A DNA stretch of 64,000 nt from positions 1 to 64,000 of the forward strand of contig JAIOPH010000001.1 in assembly GCA_021414005.1 (NCBI GenBank). Reading direction: 5' to 3'. The notes under the pieces were generated by a model. The model worked only from the letters and a program-made list of their open reading frames with translations, was not told where the DNA came from and did no database searches. The stretch is from Chthoniobacter sp. (GTDB lineage: Bacteria; Verrucomicrobiota; Verrucomicrobiia; Chthoniobacterales; Chthoniobacteraceae). The translations under genes were made by a program, and so were the position numbers. Below, one piece after another: positions 1 to 9,417 of this stretch (positions are counted from its first letter, which is position 1; the number at the start of each line of letters is the position of its first letter).

Positions 1-1
1 C

Positions 2-280
2 GAGCAATACATGAACACCATGTTCACGCTGAACGACGGCAAGCTCGTCGCTGGCCGCATCGCACAGGAGTCGCCAGACAAGGTCGTGGTGATGATCAAC
101 CCTTTTGACGCCGCCACCACCGCAACGGTGAGCAAATCGGAAATCAAATCCCGTGAACTGTCGAAAGTTTCAGCCATGCCGCCCGGCCTGCTCAACACTT
201 GCACCGAAGATGAAATCCTCGACCTAGTGGCATTCCTCGAATCCATGGGCGACCCGAAGCATCCGAACTTCGCCAAGTAG
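2..280 (+). CDS. C-terminal part of a heme-binding-domain protein (paralogue of the 393-2927 gene), 5' end outside window
   Basis: Frame opens before the window; EQYMNTMFTLNDGKLVAGRI...MPPGLLNTCTEDEILDLVAFLESMG parallels EQYALTTFTKKDGSQIVGRL...MPSGLLNTLTEADLLDLLAYL of the next gene. Confidence 0.8.
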   Translation, partial: EQYMNTMFTLNDGKLVAGRIAQESPDKVVVMINPFDAATTATVSKSEIKSRELSKVSAMPPGLLNTCTEDEILDLVAFLESMGDPKHPNFAK

Positions 281-392
281 TGGGTGAAGGTGTCACGGCA
301 CACCTTTTGACGTTGGCCCCAGCATCGACCATCCTGCCCGCCGTCCCTCAAGTTGTGGACAGCACCGAAAATACCACCATCCGCCTCACCAA

Positions 393-2927
393 ATGCATGT
401 CCTGAAACCCGCCGGTTCCGCTTTGATGCTTCTTTTCGCCGCAATTCCGTTCACCGGGGTTGCCGCCAATGAATCCACACCGGCCTCGGCCATTCAAGTG
501 CGCGAGGGCTTTCGCGTCGAGCGGCTGTGTTCCGAGAACTCGTGGGTGGCGATGTGTTTTGACGACCAGGGGAACATTTATGCTTCCCAACAGGGACCGC
601 GGATTTGTCGCATCACGCCACCGCCGGTCGGGGCTGCGGAGGGCGGGTGCAAGGTGGAGGAACTGGCGCATTATGGCCTCAATCAGACGCAGGGCATGGC
701 GTTCATCGGCGGCGCGCTTTATCTGGTGCGGCACGGGGATCATTCGAAGGAGCGTTTCAAGCCCGACGACATCGTGCGGCTGAAGGTCCAGGACGACGGG
801 AAGCTCGGCGAACCGGAGCGCATTTTCGAGTTTCCGGCGGTGCCGGGGGAGAATGTGGGCTGGGACGGCGAGCACGGGTTGCATGCCATCGCGGCGGGGC
901 CGGATGGCAAGTCGATCTATGTCATCGGGGGCGACACGATGCGTTTGCCGGTGGAGAAATCCCGGACGCCGGCGCATTGGAACCGCGACAGTTGGGGCCG
1001 GCAGTTTCAAAAGGAAGCCTACGCGGGCGGATGGGTGATGCGGGCCGATCTCGATGGCAAAAACGCGGAGGTCATCTGCAAGGGACTGCGCAACAGCTAC
1101 GACATTGCCTTCAATCATTACGGCGACCTTTTCACTTACGACAGCGATCTGGAGTTCTCCATCGGCATGCCGGAGTACCGGCCCACGGCTATCCGCCAGA
1201 TCCTGAGCGGCACCGACAGCGGCTGGGCGGGTCGCGCCGGAGACATGAAGTGGAGCTGGACATCGAAGTGGGAAGACATTCAGCCACCGCTGAAAAACGT
1301 GGGGCCGGGTTCGCCGACGGGTGTGTGTTTTGGCTATGGCGCCAAGTTTCCGGCGAAGTATCAGGAGGCGTTGTTTGCGTGCGACTGGAGTTACGGGCGG
1401 CTCTTCGCCGTGCATCTCACGCCGGTGGGTGCGGGGTACACGGCGGAGGTGGAGACGTTTCTGAGCGCGTCGGGGCTGCCCATCGCGGACCTCGCGGTGT
1501 CGCCGAAGGATGGCGCGATCTACTTTGTCACCGGCGGACGCGGCACGCATGGCGGGCTTTACCGGATCGTCTATGCCGGCAACGAACCCGCGTCGCCCGC
1601 GCAGCCGAGGCCACTGGATGCGGCGACGAAAGCCTTGCGCGATCTGCGCGAAAAACTCGAAGCCTTCCACGGCGCTCCGAACTCCGCGGCGCTGGCTTTC
1701 GTCTGGCCGCAACTCGCGCACCAAGACCGGGCGATTCGCGGGGCGGCCCGCGTGGCACTGGAGTGGCAGCCGGTCGCGGAGTGGAAGGCTCGCGCTTTCG
1801 CCGAAAAAGATCCGCGTATCGCGCTGCAGGCCCTGCTCGCCCTCGCGCGCTCGACGGATGGTGACGCAACCGTGCAGGCGGAATTGCTAGACGCGCTGGA
1901 GCGGATGGACTTGGCTAAGCTGAGCCCGGACGAACAGTGCTGGTATCTGCGCATCATCACCGTCTCGGCGATCCGGCATGGCATGTATGCGAAGGACGTG
2001 GCGGCAGCGATCGTCGCGCGCATCGAACCGCTGCTGCCATCCGCAGACCGGCGCGTGAACGAGGAAATCGTCGCCGCCTGCGCCGCGCTCGGCAGCAAGA
2101 CGTTTTTGGCCAAGGGAATCGAACTTCTGGAAAAGAGTCGCACCCAGGAGGAGCAGATTTTTTTCACGAAAGTGCTCAACAGCACCCGCGATCAAGCGCC
2201 GTGGACAGCCGAACTGCGTGAGCGTTTTTTCCAGACCGTCGTCAGGACCGTGCCGAATTGGAAGGGCGGCGGATGGGTCAAACCGCTGCGCGAAGAAGAG
2301 TTTCGCCACATCGAGGGCAAACTCACCGAGGAACAGCGGAAGAAGTTTGCCGACGTGATCACCGCCGCGCGAAAACCAGCCGACGTCGTGCCCACCGCGA
2401 CGCGCACGTTTGTGAAAGAGTGGAAGCTGGAGGATTTCACGCCCGCCATGGAGGCGGGATTGAAAGGCAAACGGGATCTGAAAAATGGCGAAAACCTGTT
2501 CGCCGCCACCGGCTGCATCGCCTGCCACAACTTCCGCGGCGACGGCGGCCTCGCCGGGCCGGACCTCACGAGCGTGGGTGGGCGCTACACCGCGCGCGAC
2601 CTGCTGGATAACATCCTCACCCCCAGCAAGGTCATCAACGAACAATACGCGCTGACCACTTTCACGAAAAAGGATGGCAGCCAGATCGTCGGTCGGCTGG
2701 TGAATATGAGCGGTGATGACCTGATCGTCGCCACCAACCCCATGGACCCCGGCGGCTCTGAGACGCACTTCAGTCCGCGTCTGCTCGCCAAGACTGAGCC
2801 CTCGCCCGTTTCCCTGATGCCGTCCGGGCTGCTAAATACCCTCACAGAAGCCGACTTGCTCGACCTCCTCGCCTACCTCACGCAACCCGCGGCCGAGCAA
2901 CCATCGCAGAAGCAGCGCTCCCGCTAA
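393..2927 (+). CDS. Membrane-bound dehydrogenase/PQQ-sugar-dehydrogenase-like beta-propeller with C-terminal c-type heme domain
   Basis: 844 aa, signal peptide, propeller-like N-terminal part, CIACHNF (CxxCH) heme motif near the C-terminus. Confidence 0.85.
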   Translation: MHVLKPAGSALMLLFAAIPFTGVAANESTPASAIQVREGFRVERLCSENSWVAMCFDDQGNIYASQQGPRICRITPPPVGAAEGGCKVEELAHYGLNQTQGMAFIGGALYLVRHGDHSKERFKPDDIVRLKVQDDGKLGEPERIFEFPAVPGENVGWDGEHGLHAIAAGPDGKSIYVIGGDTMRLPVEKSRTPAHWNRDSWGRQFQKEAYAGGWVMRADLDGKNAEVICKGLRNSYDIAFNHYGDLFTYDSDLEFSIGMPEYRPTAIRQILSGTDSGWAGRAGDMKWSWTSKWEDIQPPLKNVGPGSPTGVCFGYGAKFPAKYQEALFACDWSYGRLFAVHLTPVGAGYTAEVETFLSASGLPIADLAVSPKDGAIYFVTGGRGTHGGLYRIVYAGNEPASPAQPRPLDAATKALRDLREKLEAFHGAPNSAALAFVWPQLAHQDRAIRGAARVALEWQPVAEWKARAFAEKDPRIALQALLALARSTDGDATVQAELLDALERMDLAKLSPDEQCWYLRIITVSAIRHGMYAKDVAAAIVARIEPLLPSADRRVNEEIVAACAALGSKTFLAKGIELLEKSRTQEEQIFFTKVLNSTRDQAPWTAELRERFFQTVVRTVPNWKGGGWVKPLREEEFRHIEGKLTEEQRKKFADVITAARKPADVVPTATRTFVKEWKLEDFTPAMEAGLKGKRDLKNGENLFAATGCIACHNFRGDGGLAGPDLTSVGGRYTARDLLDNILTPSKVINEQYALTTFTKKDGSQIVGRLVNMSGDDLIVATNPMDPGGSETHFSPRLLAKTEPSPVSLMPSGLLNTLTEADLLDLLAYLTQPAAEQPSQKQRSR

Positions 2928-3068
2928 ACCACAGATGAAGACCGACAAGGCGAACTACAGGGCTTTGTCGCGAACGGAAAAGGTGCCAATGGCCGGGCGG
3001 AGACGAGGCCGGTTCACCGCTCACTGTTTCCGCTCGACGCCACGGCGATGCGCGGACCAAATCCGCCC

Positions 3069-4379
3069 ATGAAGACACTCCTCCCGATCCTCGCCCTGCT
3101 CGGCATACTCTGCACCGACAGTCTTGCCGCCGAGGCCAAGGCCAGGCCGAACATCATTTTCATCCTCGCGGATGATCTCGGGCTCGACGGAGTGGGCTGC
3201 TACGGCTCGGACAAACACAAGACCCCGAACATCGACAAGCTCGCGGCCTCGGGCACGCGCTTCGAGACGTGCTACGCCGCGCCGCTGTGCGGGCCGTCGC
3301 GCTGTTTGTTGATGACGGGGCGGTACGCGTTTCGCACCGGAGGCATCAGCAACCAGTCGTGGCGTCAGAACGGACCCGGCGCAAAATCGGCGGACGAGAA
3401 CCCGATCGCGAAACTGCTCAAGCAGGCGGGCTACGCGACCGGCATGGCGGGCAAATGGCGGCAGGTGGGGGAGACGCCGCGGGATTGGGGCTTCGATGAA
3501 TACACGACGGACCCCACGGCCAGCGGCTGGTACTGGCAGACGAATCACCTCAAGAATGGCGAGCAGATCACCGTGCCGGAGGGGACGTACGCGGGGGATG
3601 TGGTGCACGACTTCGCCATCGATTTCATCCGCAAGAACAAGGAGAAGCCGTTCTTTTTCTACTACTCCATGCACCACGTCCACGGGCCGATCCTGAAGAC
3701 ACCGGACACGGCCAAGGAAGGCGCGACCGATCTCTACGAGGACAACATCCGCTACATGGACAAGCAGGTCGGCGCGGTGATCGCGGAGCTGGAAAAGCTC
3801 GGGCTGCGCGAAAAGACGCTGGTCATTTTTTCCGGTGACAACGGCACCGCGAATGGCCAGCCGAGTCCGGTCGGCGGACGCATGATCCACGGGCACAAAG
3901 CCTCAATGCTAGAAGGCGGATCGCGGGTGCCATTCATCGCGAGCTGGCCGGGCATCACGCCCGCGGGGAAGGTGTCGAAAGACATTGTGAGCTTCGCCGA
4001 CCCACACGCGACCTTTGCCGAACTCGGCGGCGCCAAGTTGCCCGAGGGCATGAAGTTCGATGGGCGCAGTCTGGCCGCGCAGCTGCGCGGGGAAAAGGGC
4101 ACGCCGCGCGAGTGGGCCTACGTGCAGCTCGGCGACAAATGGTTTGTGCGCGAGGCGGGATTCAAGATGAACCAGGCGGCGGAGCTGTTCGACATGAGCG
4201 ACGCGCCCTTTGCGGAAAAGCCCGTCGCCGCCGCCGCCGACACCGAACCTAGCAAAGCCGCGCGCCAGCGCCTGACCGCCGTCCTCGCCGACCTGAATCC
4301 GGCCGGAGGCAAGCAGGAGGCCGCCGGCGGTCTGCCTCAGAAGGGTGGCGGTGGGAAGCGGAAGCAAGAGACGTTATGA
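3069..4379 (+). CDS. Sulfatase (arylsulfatase family)
   Basis: Signal peptide MKTLLPILALLGILC; PNIIFILADDLGLDGVGCYG; sulfatase signature CGPSRCLLMTGR (C-x-P-x-R). Confidence 0.93.
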   Translation: MKTLLPILALLGILCTDSLAAEAKARPNIIFILADDLGLDGVGCYGSDKHKTPNIDKLAASGTRFETCYAAPLCGPSRCLLMTGRYAFRTGGISNQSWRQNGPGAKSADENPIAKLLKQAGYATGMAGKWRQVGETPRDWGFDEYTTDPTASGWYWQTNHLKNGEQITVPEGTYAGDVVHDFAIDFIRKNKEKPFFFYYSMHHVHGPILKTPDTAKEGATDLYEDNIRYMDKQVGAVIAELEKLGLREKTLVIFSGDNGTANGQPSPVGGRMIHGHKASMLEGGSRVPFIASWPGITPAGKVSKDIVSFADPHATFAELGGAKLPEGMKFDGRSLAAQLRGEKGTPREWAYVQLGDKWFVREAGFKMNQAAELFDMSDAPFAEKPVAAAADTEPSKAARQRLTAVLADLNPAGGKQEAAGGLPQKGGGGKRKQETL

Positions 4380-4440
4380 TCACTTTGGGAACGAGAGTGG
4401 TAGTGATCGCTGCCGCATTGAGTCTTCTGGTCCTCTCTGG

Positions 4441-4621
4441 CCTGCATCCCCAGGGACCTCAACAAGGAAAGCTGCGCTCTCGACGGCTTGCCGCTGGAAA
4501 AGCCGATGCAGGCTTTGGAGCCTTACAAAAACAGGATGCACATCATCACCGGTTTGTATGGCCGACATACGAACCCGGGGCATAGCGCGTATTTCGGGGC
4601 CTTGGGCGCTTATCGTGGTGG
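4441..4621 (+). pseudogene. 181-bp fragment of a DUF1552 paralogue
   Basis: Aligns without gaps to 9590-9770 inside the intact DUF1552 gene (about 11 mismatches by eye, mostly synonymous); encodes CIPRDLNKESCALDGLPLEKPMQALEPYKNRMHIITGLYGRHTNPGHSAYFGALGAYRGG with no flanking gene body. Confidence 0.9.
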
Positions 4622-4707
4622 AGTGCAAATGATCTAGTTCCGCCTTGTTCCGGCTCAGGGCCGCGATTCCCTTGCCTTTGCCGCCGCGTGCGCGCAGAGG
4701 TTGGCGG

Positions 4708-5050
4708 ATGATCCGTGGCAAATTCCGTGCGTGCCTGATGTTGGCGGTTCTGGCTGGGGCGGCGCTGCCGGCCGGCGGCTCCGCCGTGGTTCGCGCGGAG
4801 CTGGCAGTCGGATGCGGGGTTGCCGGACAATACGGTGATGGGGACCGTACAGACGCCCGATGGCTTTCTGCGGGTGGCCACGCACACGGGGCTGGTGCGT
4901 TTCGATGGGGTGCAGTTCCGGCAGTTTCCGCTCGCGGACGGGGGGCTCCGACGGGAATGATCAAGACGCTGGCTGCCGACCGGCGCGGGCGTTTGTGGAT
5001 GGCGGTGGGTGGGCGGAAGGTGGTGTGTGTCGATCCGGGGCATCCAACGA
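4708..5050 (+). pseudogene. Truncated sensor-propeller (Reg_prop / two-component regulator propeller) fragment with two frameshifts
   Basis: Signal-peptide-like MIRGKFRACLMLAVLAGAALPAGGSA, then in another frame SWQSDAGLPDNTVMGTVQTPDGFLRVATHTGLVRFDGVQFRQFPLADGG, then back to GMIKTLAADRRGRLWMAVGGRKVVCVDPG. Confidence 0.65.
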
Positions 5051-5140
5051 TTGGGCGCGTGCGAGATGACCCTTGGGGCATGTAAATCGAGCCTTCGGGC
5101 GTGCAAATCGAGCCTTGGGGCGTGTCGGGAGAGCCTTGGC
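5050..5140. repeat. Degenerate 21-bp tandem repeat (about 4 units)
   Basis: Units ccttggggcatgtaaatcgag / ccttcgggcgtgcaaatcgag / ccttggggcgtgtcgggagag / ccttggcat..., preceded by a weaker unit. Confidence 0.75.
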
Positions 5141-5261
5141 ATCAGCCATTTACGCCAAAACCAGCCCGCGGCACTCCAAAACGTCCTTCGCTGCGGAAAA
5201 TCGCGGCAAAGATGCGCTCCGCGTGCCAGACAAACCCCGGATTGCGCACGCGTGCGCTGCT

Positions 5262-5471
5262 TTACGGCTGGCCCGGCTCTTCACGGACCACGCACGACTC
5301 AGCTTCCGCTCCGCGCTTCTGCGCAAAGGACACATACCGCACTCCGCTCGCCATCTCCTCGCGCTCGTGCTCGCGCATCCGCTCGCCGATTTTATGGACA
5401 TCGTAATCGCACTCCCGCGCCAGCTTTTCGCGGACCCGATGGATTTCCTGGAGCAGATCGTTGTCGGTCAT
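5262..5471 (-). CDS. Small partner of the PIN protein (putative antitoxin)
   Basis: MTDNDLLQEIHRVREKLARECDYDVHKIGERMREHEREEMASGVRYVSF...; start codon overlaps the PIN stop codon (ATGA). Confidence 0.7.
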   Translation of the reverse strand: MTDNDLLQEIHRVREKLARECDYDVHKIGERMREHEREEMASGVRYVSFAQKRGAEAESCVVREEPGQP

Positions 5472-5953
5472 GGTGTGGATGGTGGCAGAAGCTCGTCGGG
5501 GTTGCAAATCACGGGGCACACGTAGCCCGCGGCTGTGCAGATGCGTTCCACACGGCGGACGATGCTGAGATTATGGATGTGGGTGCAATTCCACGTCAGG
5601 AGAAAATCCATGCGATGCACGGCGGCGATGGCGATGTGAAAGGCATCGGTCGCCGCTTTGGCTGGAATCAATTTGCCCGCCAGCAGCTTTCCCGCGAGGT
5701 CATCCACTTCCTCAGTCGTCGGCAAAACCGGAATGCCGGCGAGCAAAGCGAGACGCGCCGCCGCCTGAGCGGGGTTTCCATCGGCTGCTTCCTTGCGGAC
5801 ATAGGCCGAGGTAAAAAGTTCGTATTGCGACCGCTGCGCATCCCACCATTCCTCCGTCACCTCCTGATGCGCCGCCAGCCGCAAATCCCGGCTCCGCCGC
5901 GCCGTCAGGTAGCTCGGGATGGTTGTTTCGAGGTAGAGTTTTGGCAGGCTCAC
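5468..5953 (-). CDS. PIN-domain ribonuclease, VapC-like toxin
   Basis: MSLPKLYLETTIPSYLTARRSRDLRLAAHQEVTEEWW...ELFTSAYVRKEAADG...ATDAFHIAIAAVHRMDFLLTWNCTHIHN is a typical PIN-family pattern. Confidence 0.88.
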   Translation of the reverse strand: MSLPKLYLETTIPSYLTARRSRDLRLAAHQEVTEEWWDAQRSQYELFTSAYVRKEAADGNPAQAAARLALLAGIPVLPTTEEVDDLAGKLLAGKLIPAKAATDAFHIAIAAVHRMDFLLTWNCTHIHNLSIVRRVERICTAAGYVCPVICNPDELLPPSTP

Positions 5954-5956
5954 GTT

Positions 5957-7736
5957 TTAGCTCTCGTCATGCTCTGGGGAATCAGCGGCATCCTCAGCCT
6001 GCATTTCCTCCTCGGCTATCTGCCGCAGATGATATTTTCCCCGCTCCTCGGGACTCATTTTTTCCAATGCAACGGTCTCGCGATATTCTCGGGCAGCGGC
6101 AGCCATCGTAAACGTGACTTCAAGTCCTTTCTCGGTGGCCAGCCTGCGAACGCGCTCCAGCGGAACGCGGAAGAACTCTTTGCGATAGTTCACCTTGTTT
6201 ATCCGGGCATCGTCGAACTCTTGATGAAGCATACGTTCCAGGGTTGGCGCATCATCGCTTCTGATCATCGCGTGGACGTCGAACGCAAAAGGCACGGAGG
6301 CGTCTCCGAGTTCTTTGACCCGATCCTCCGGAATGAGACGGCGCGTCATCCCGATTTTGATCACATCGTCACCGAATGAACCCACGTTCGAGATGATATA
6401 GACGTTTCCGGCACGCGTCTGCTGCGCCATTGAAAGCGCGCGTTGCCCTCTCGCTTCCGCATCAACAAGACGCTGATTCAGTTCGGCCAGCTCAGCTTCA
6501 AGTTTTGCACGTTCTTCCGCGCTCGCGTGCTCCGCTTCTGCGCGCGCCCTCTCCATTGCTTGCTTAATTGCCGCCTCTTCCCGCGCGGCCTCTTGCATCG
6601 CACGTTCGTATTCGCGCCGCGCCTTCTCTTCCTCGCGAATCCGTTCTTGGATCGCGCGTTGCTCCTCGCGCTCTTTCAGTCGGAGTTCCTGAGTAACAAC
6701 CGCCCACTTCAGTTCAGCCAAACGCGCGTCGAAATATTCCGGTAGAATGCGCGCATCTCGGAAGGCCAGCCCGTTCATGTTCACCACACTAAATGCGTCA
6801 CGCAGCTCGCGCTCCAATGTCCCGTAATTATCGTGTTTTGTGCGGCTAAGAATGGCATCCACTCGCCCGTTGAATGCATCAATCACGAAGCGATTGGCGC
6901 GATCCCGCCGATCCTCTTCCTCATAGTTACAAGTCGCTGCCAGCTTCAGTTCAACCAGCCGGCGCGACTGCTCACGGGCGGCTTTAAGTTCTTCGCCAGC
7001 TTTCGTATGACCGAAATCCGCCGCCAACTCGTCCAGCAAGCTGCGTGTCGGAACAACGTATTTGTCGCCGTATCCGTTGACGACGTTCCAGAGTGCTTCG
7101 ACCGCTTGTTCAAGCACTTGCTTGTCACGCAAAGCGACATAGGCCTCCCCACCGACCTGCTCGGCCCGCCGTTCCGCAGCCTCCGCAATGCGACCAGCAT
7201 CACGAGTTGCTTGGATAAGAAGAGCGTCGGCCTGTGCGCGGATGTCCTTTGCTCGCTGCTGCGACACTCTGCGCTCTTCCGCTGCCGCGGCTCGCGTTTG
7301 ATCCACGAGCATTTGCGCCTCTTGTCGCAAAGCCGCCGCCTCAGCGATTGCTTCAGCGAGGCTCTTTCTCACTTCGTTCTCGGCATCCTGGAGGCTGGCA
7401 TAACCCCGCAATGGCCCGAGTTCGGCTAACGCGGCCTCTAGTTGTTGCGTCGCCGCTTCATGCACTTTCAGTGCCTCCTTCTCATAGTGTTCGCGAATGC
7501 GCTCCGATTCCGCCGCGAGTTCGGCAAGGCGTTGTTCGAGTGTCTGCTGTGCATAAGCCACCGCAGATTGCGATTGTCCACGCGCAGTGGCTATTTTCTC
7601 GTTCGCTCTCCTTCCGTGCAGCATCAGCTCGCTGGTTCGCCGTGGCGGCAGCCGCTTCTGCGCGCTGCTTGAGGAAATAAATTACAGCGAGCGCGCCGCC
7701 CGTGATCAGCCATAGGACCAAAAGAAATGTCGTCAT
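5957..7736 (-). CDS. Membrane-anchored coiled-coil DUF4041 / T5orf172 (GIY-YIG, MUG113-like) protein; split by an apparent frameshift near 7594-7597
   Basis: N-terminal MTTFLLVLWLITGGALAVIYFLKQRAEAAAATANQRADAARKESERE is in the 7482-7736 frame; the body (coiled coil, then NVYIISNVGSFGDDVIKIGMTRRLIPEDRVKELGDASVPFAFDVHAMI...FRVPLERVRRL) is in the 5957-7624 frame. Confidence 0.8.
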
Positions 7737-8842
7737 GTGGTAAGGGATCGTTCCGCATTCTCATCTGGTATTGGTGTCACTGGTTTGAGCTTGGAGCCGA
7801 TCTCGACACGAAGCTGCCGCACGTTGGTCAGCAACCCGGCAAAGTCCATCCTCTCCGGTTGAGCCGGAGCCAGATCCGCGGGCGTAAGCGGGACGATGGG
7901 AAGAAACTCCCCACCTTTCCGCGACGCCATAACGTCGCCTCGATGAGGAAAATTCTCCATCGAGTCGGATGGATCGAGACGTTCGAAATCCAACCGCTCG
8001 ACCACATCGCGCGCGATTGCTGCGGAGAGCACGGGCAGTTCTGCCGGCCTCCCACTGCGCGCGTCGATACCATCCACGGATGCAGTCACCAGAACCTCAT
8101 CAACTGGCAGCAACGCTAGAACTTCGCGAGCGAGCCGAAGAACACATCCGCACACGTAGTCTTGGTAGATTTCGTGAAAGCGCGGTTTTGGCATCGTTTT
8201 AACGGAAAGTTTTCCCGCAGCCGTCAGTGATTTCACTTCAGCCGGGATCGCCTCCCGGCCACTTACCGTCAGCACGCAGTCGATGAGCTTCGGACTACGT
8301 ACAGTGAAATGGATGGAAGACCCGAGGTGAGCGATCTCTCCGAGCGAAGAGAACTCAGAAATGGCTTCCGAATACGCGCCCGCCTCGCCCGATAAGACCC
8401 GTTTCGCCAGCGCACGCATGCGTTCCCACTCGGCGCGTTCTCTTTCGTATTCTTCACGCATCGTCTGATATTCTCGCTCGTCGCGCGCCCGAGCCTCCTC
8501 AGCAGCAGCGCCCCCACTCCCACCGGAGTTTTCAAGATCCCCGACACCGTGTCTAAGCACCGCCTCAAACTCAAGCCGACCCGGCCTGACTGGTTCGTGC
8601 GGCGGAAGCGCTGAAGCAAATTCCGCCCAGTCGATGGGCGCGCTTTGCTCCTTGTGGACCGAAAGCAAAACCTCCAACGCATTTTCGTGCGCCTCCACCT
8701 CGAGCCGTGCCTGCTCAAGTGCCGATAGCTTTGCCTTTTCCTTCGAACGCCGCTCCAGATCTTTCTGCCGCTTGCGTGCGTCGCGCTCTTGACGTCGCTG
8801 CTCGGCTTGCAGCTTCCGCACTTGTGCCGTCCAGCTACTCAC
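7733..8842 (-). CDS. Coiled-coil protein with conserved C-terminal domain of unknown function
   Basis: GTG start at 8842 preceded by AGGAAAGG; long K/R/E coiled coil, then a globular domain (KLSVKTMPKPRFHEIYQDYVCGCVLRLAREVLALLPVDEVLVTASVDG...LDPSDSMENFPHRGDVMA). Stop overlaps the next start (ATGA). Confidence 0.75.
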   Translation of the reverse strand: MSSWTAQVRKLQAEQRRQERDARKRQKDLERRSKEKAKLSALEQARLEVEAHENALEVLLSVHKEQSAPIDWAEFASALPPHEPVRPGRLEFEAVLRHGVGDLENSGGSGGAAAEEARARDEREYQTMREEYERERAEWERMRALAKRVLSGEAGAYSEAISEFSSLGEIAHLGSSIHFTVRSPKLIDCVLTVSGREAIPAEVKSLTAAGKLSVKTMPKPRFHEIYQDYVCGCVLRLAREVLALLPVDEVLVTASVDGIDARSGRPAELPVLSAAIARDVVERLDFERLDPSDSMENFPHRGDVMASRKGGEFLPIVPLTPADLAPAQPERMDFAGLLTNVRQLRVEIGSKLKPVTPIPDENAERSLTT

Positions 8843-8852
8843 GGTGCCTTTC

Positions 8853-9245
8853 CTAAGGCTTTGGCGCGGGCGGGTTGCCGCCGCCTGCCAGCTTCTTCTC
8901 CCGCTTCGGTGCGCGCTCGATGTGGCTGGCGCTGTCCCACGCGGTGAGCTTGTCCGGGTTGCGCGCGCAATTGTTGCGCATGATGCAGTCGACCTGGGTG
9001 ACTTCGGCCATGCCGGCCTTGATAAGCCGGCCCACGCCGGCGGTGCTGGAGACGCCTTCCTGGTCGTCGGAGTTCGTTGCGGCATCGGCCTCGCGAATGG
9101 CGGAGAGGTCGTCCTTGAGGTCTTGCACGAAGGTGGAGGGCAATTCGTAGGCGATGAACATTGCGGCGAAGTCGGTGGCGTTGTCTTTTCCAAATGTCTG
9201 GACGCGGCCAAACATGTCGTAACGACGGGTTTCACAATCGTTCAT
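8853..9245 (-). CDS. Conserved hypothetical protein (130 aa)
   Basis: MNDCETRRYDMFGRVQTFGKDNATDFAAMFIAYELPSTFVQDLKDDLSAIREADAATNSDDQEG...; 10 bp upstream of the next gene. Confidence 0.65.
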   Translation of the reverse strand: MNDCETRRYDMFGRVQTFGKDNATDFAAMFIAYELPSTFVQDLKDDLSAIREADAATNSDDQEGVSSTAGVGRLIKAGMAEVTQVDCIMRNNCARNPDKLTAWDSASHIERAPKREKKLAGGGNPPAPKP

Positions 9246-9417
9246 GGTGTTTTGGAGAACTGAACGCGCGGAAAATGGCGAGATGCGAGCTTATTGCCAA
9301 GCCGCAAATGTCTGGATGTTATTTTGATTGACGGATGCCGGGTGCATCGCAGCTTCATGGCCTCCGCCTCAACGGGCGCTTCAGGGCCAACACGCAAGAC
9401 GCAATGACTATCACACT

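Noticed and set aside
605-1864. 419-aa plus-strand ORF and other overlapping frames in 348-2768
   Set aside because: Alternate frames of the 844-aa dehydrogenase gene with unnatural Arg/Gly/His composition.
5957-6440. GIY-YIG protein as a homing endonuclease inside an intron
   Set aside because: It has a TM anchor, DUF4041-type coiled coil and operon partners; no interrupted host gene surrounds it.
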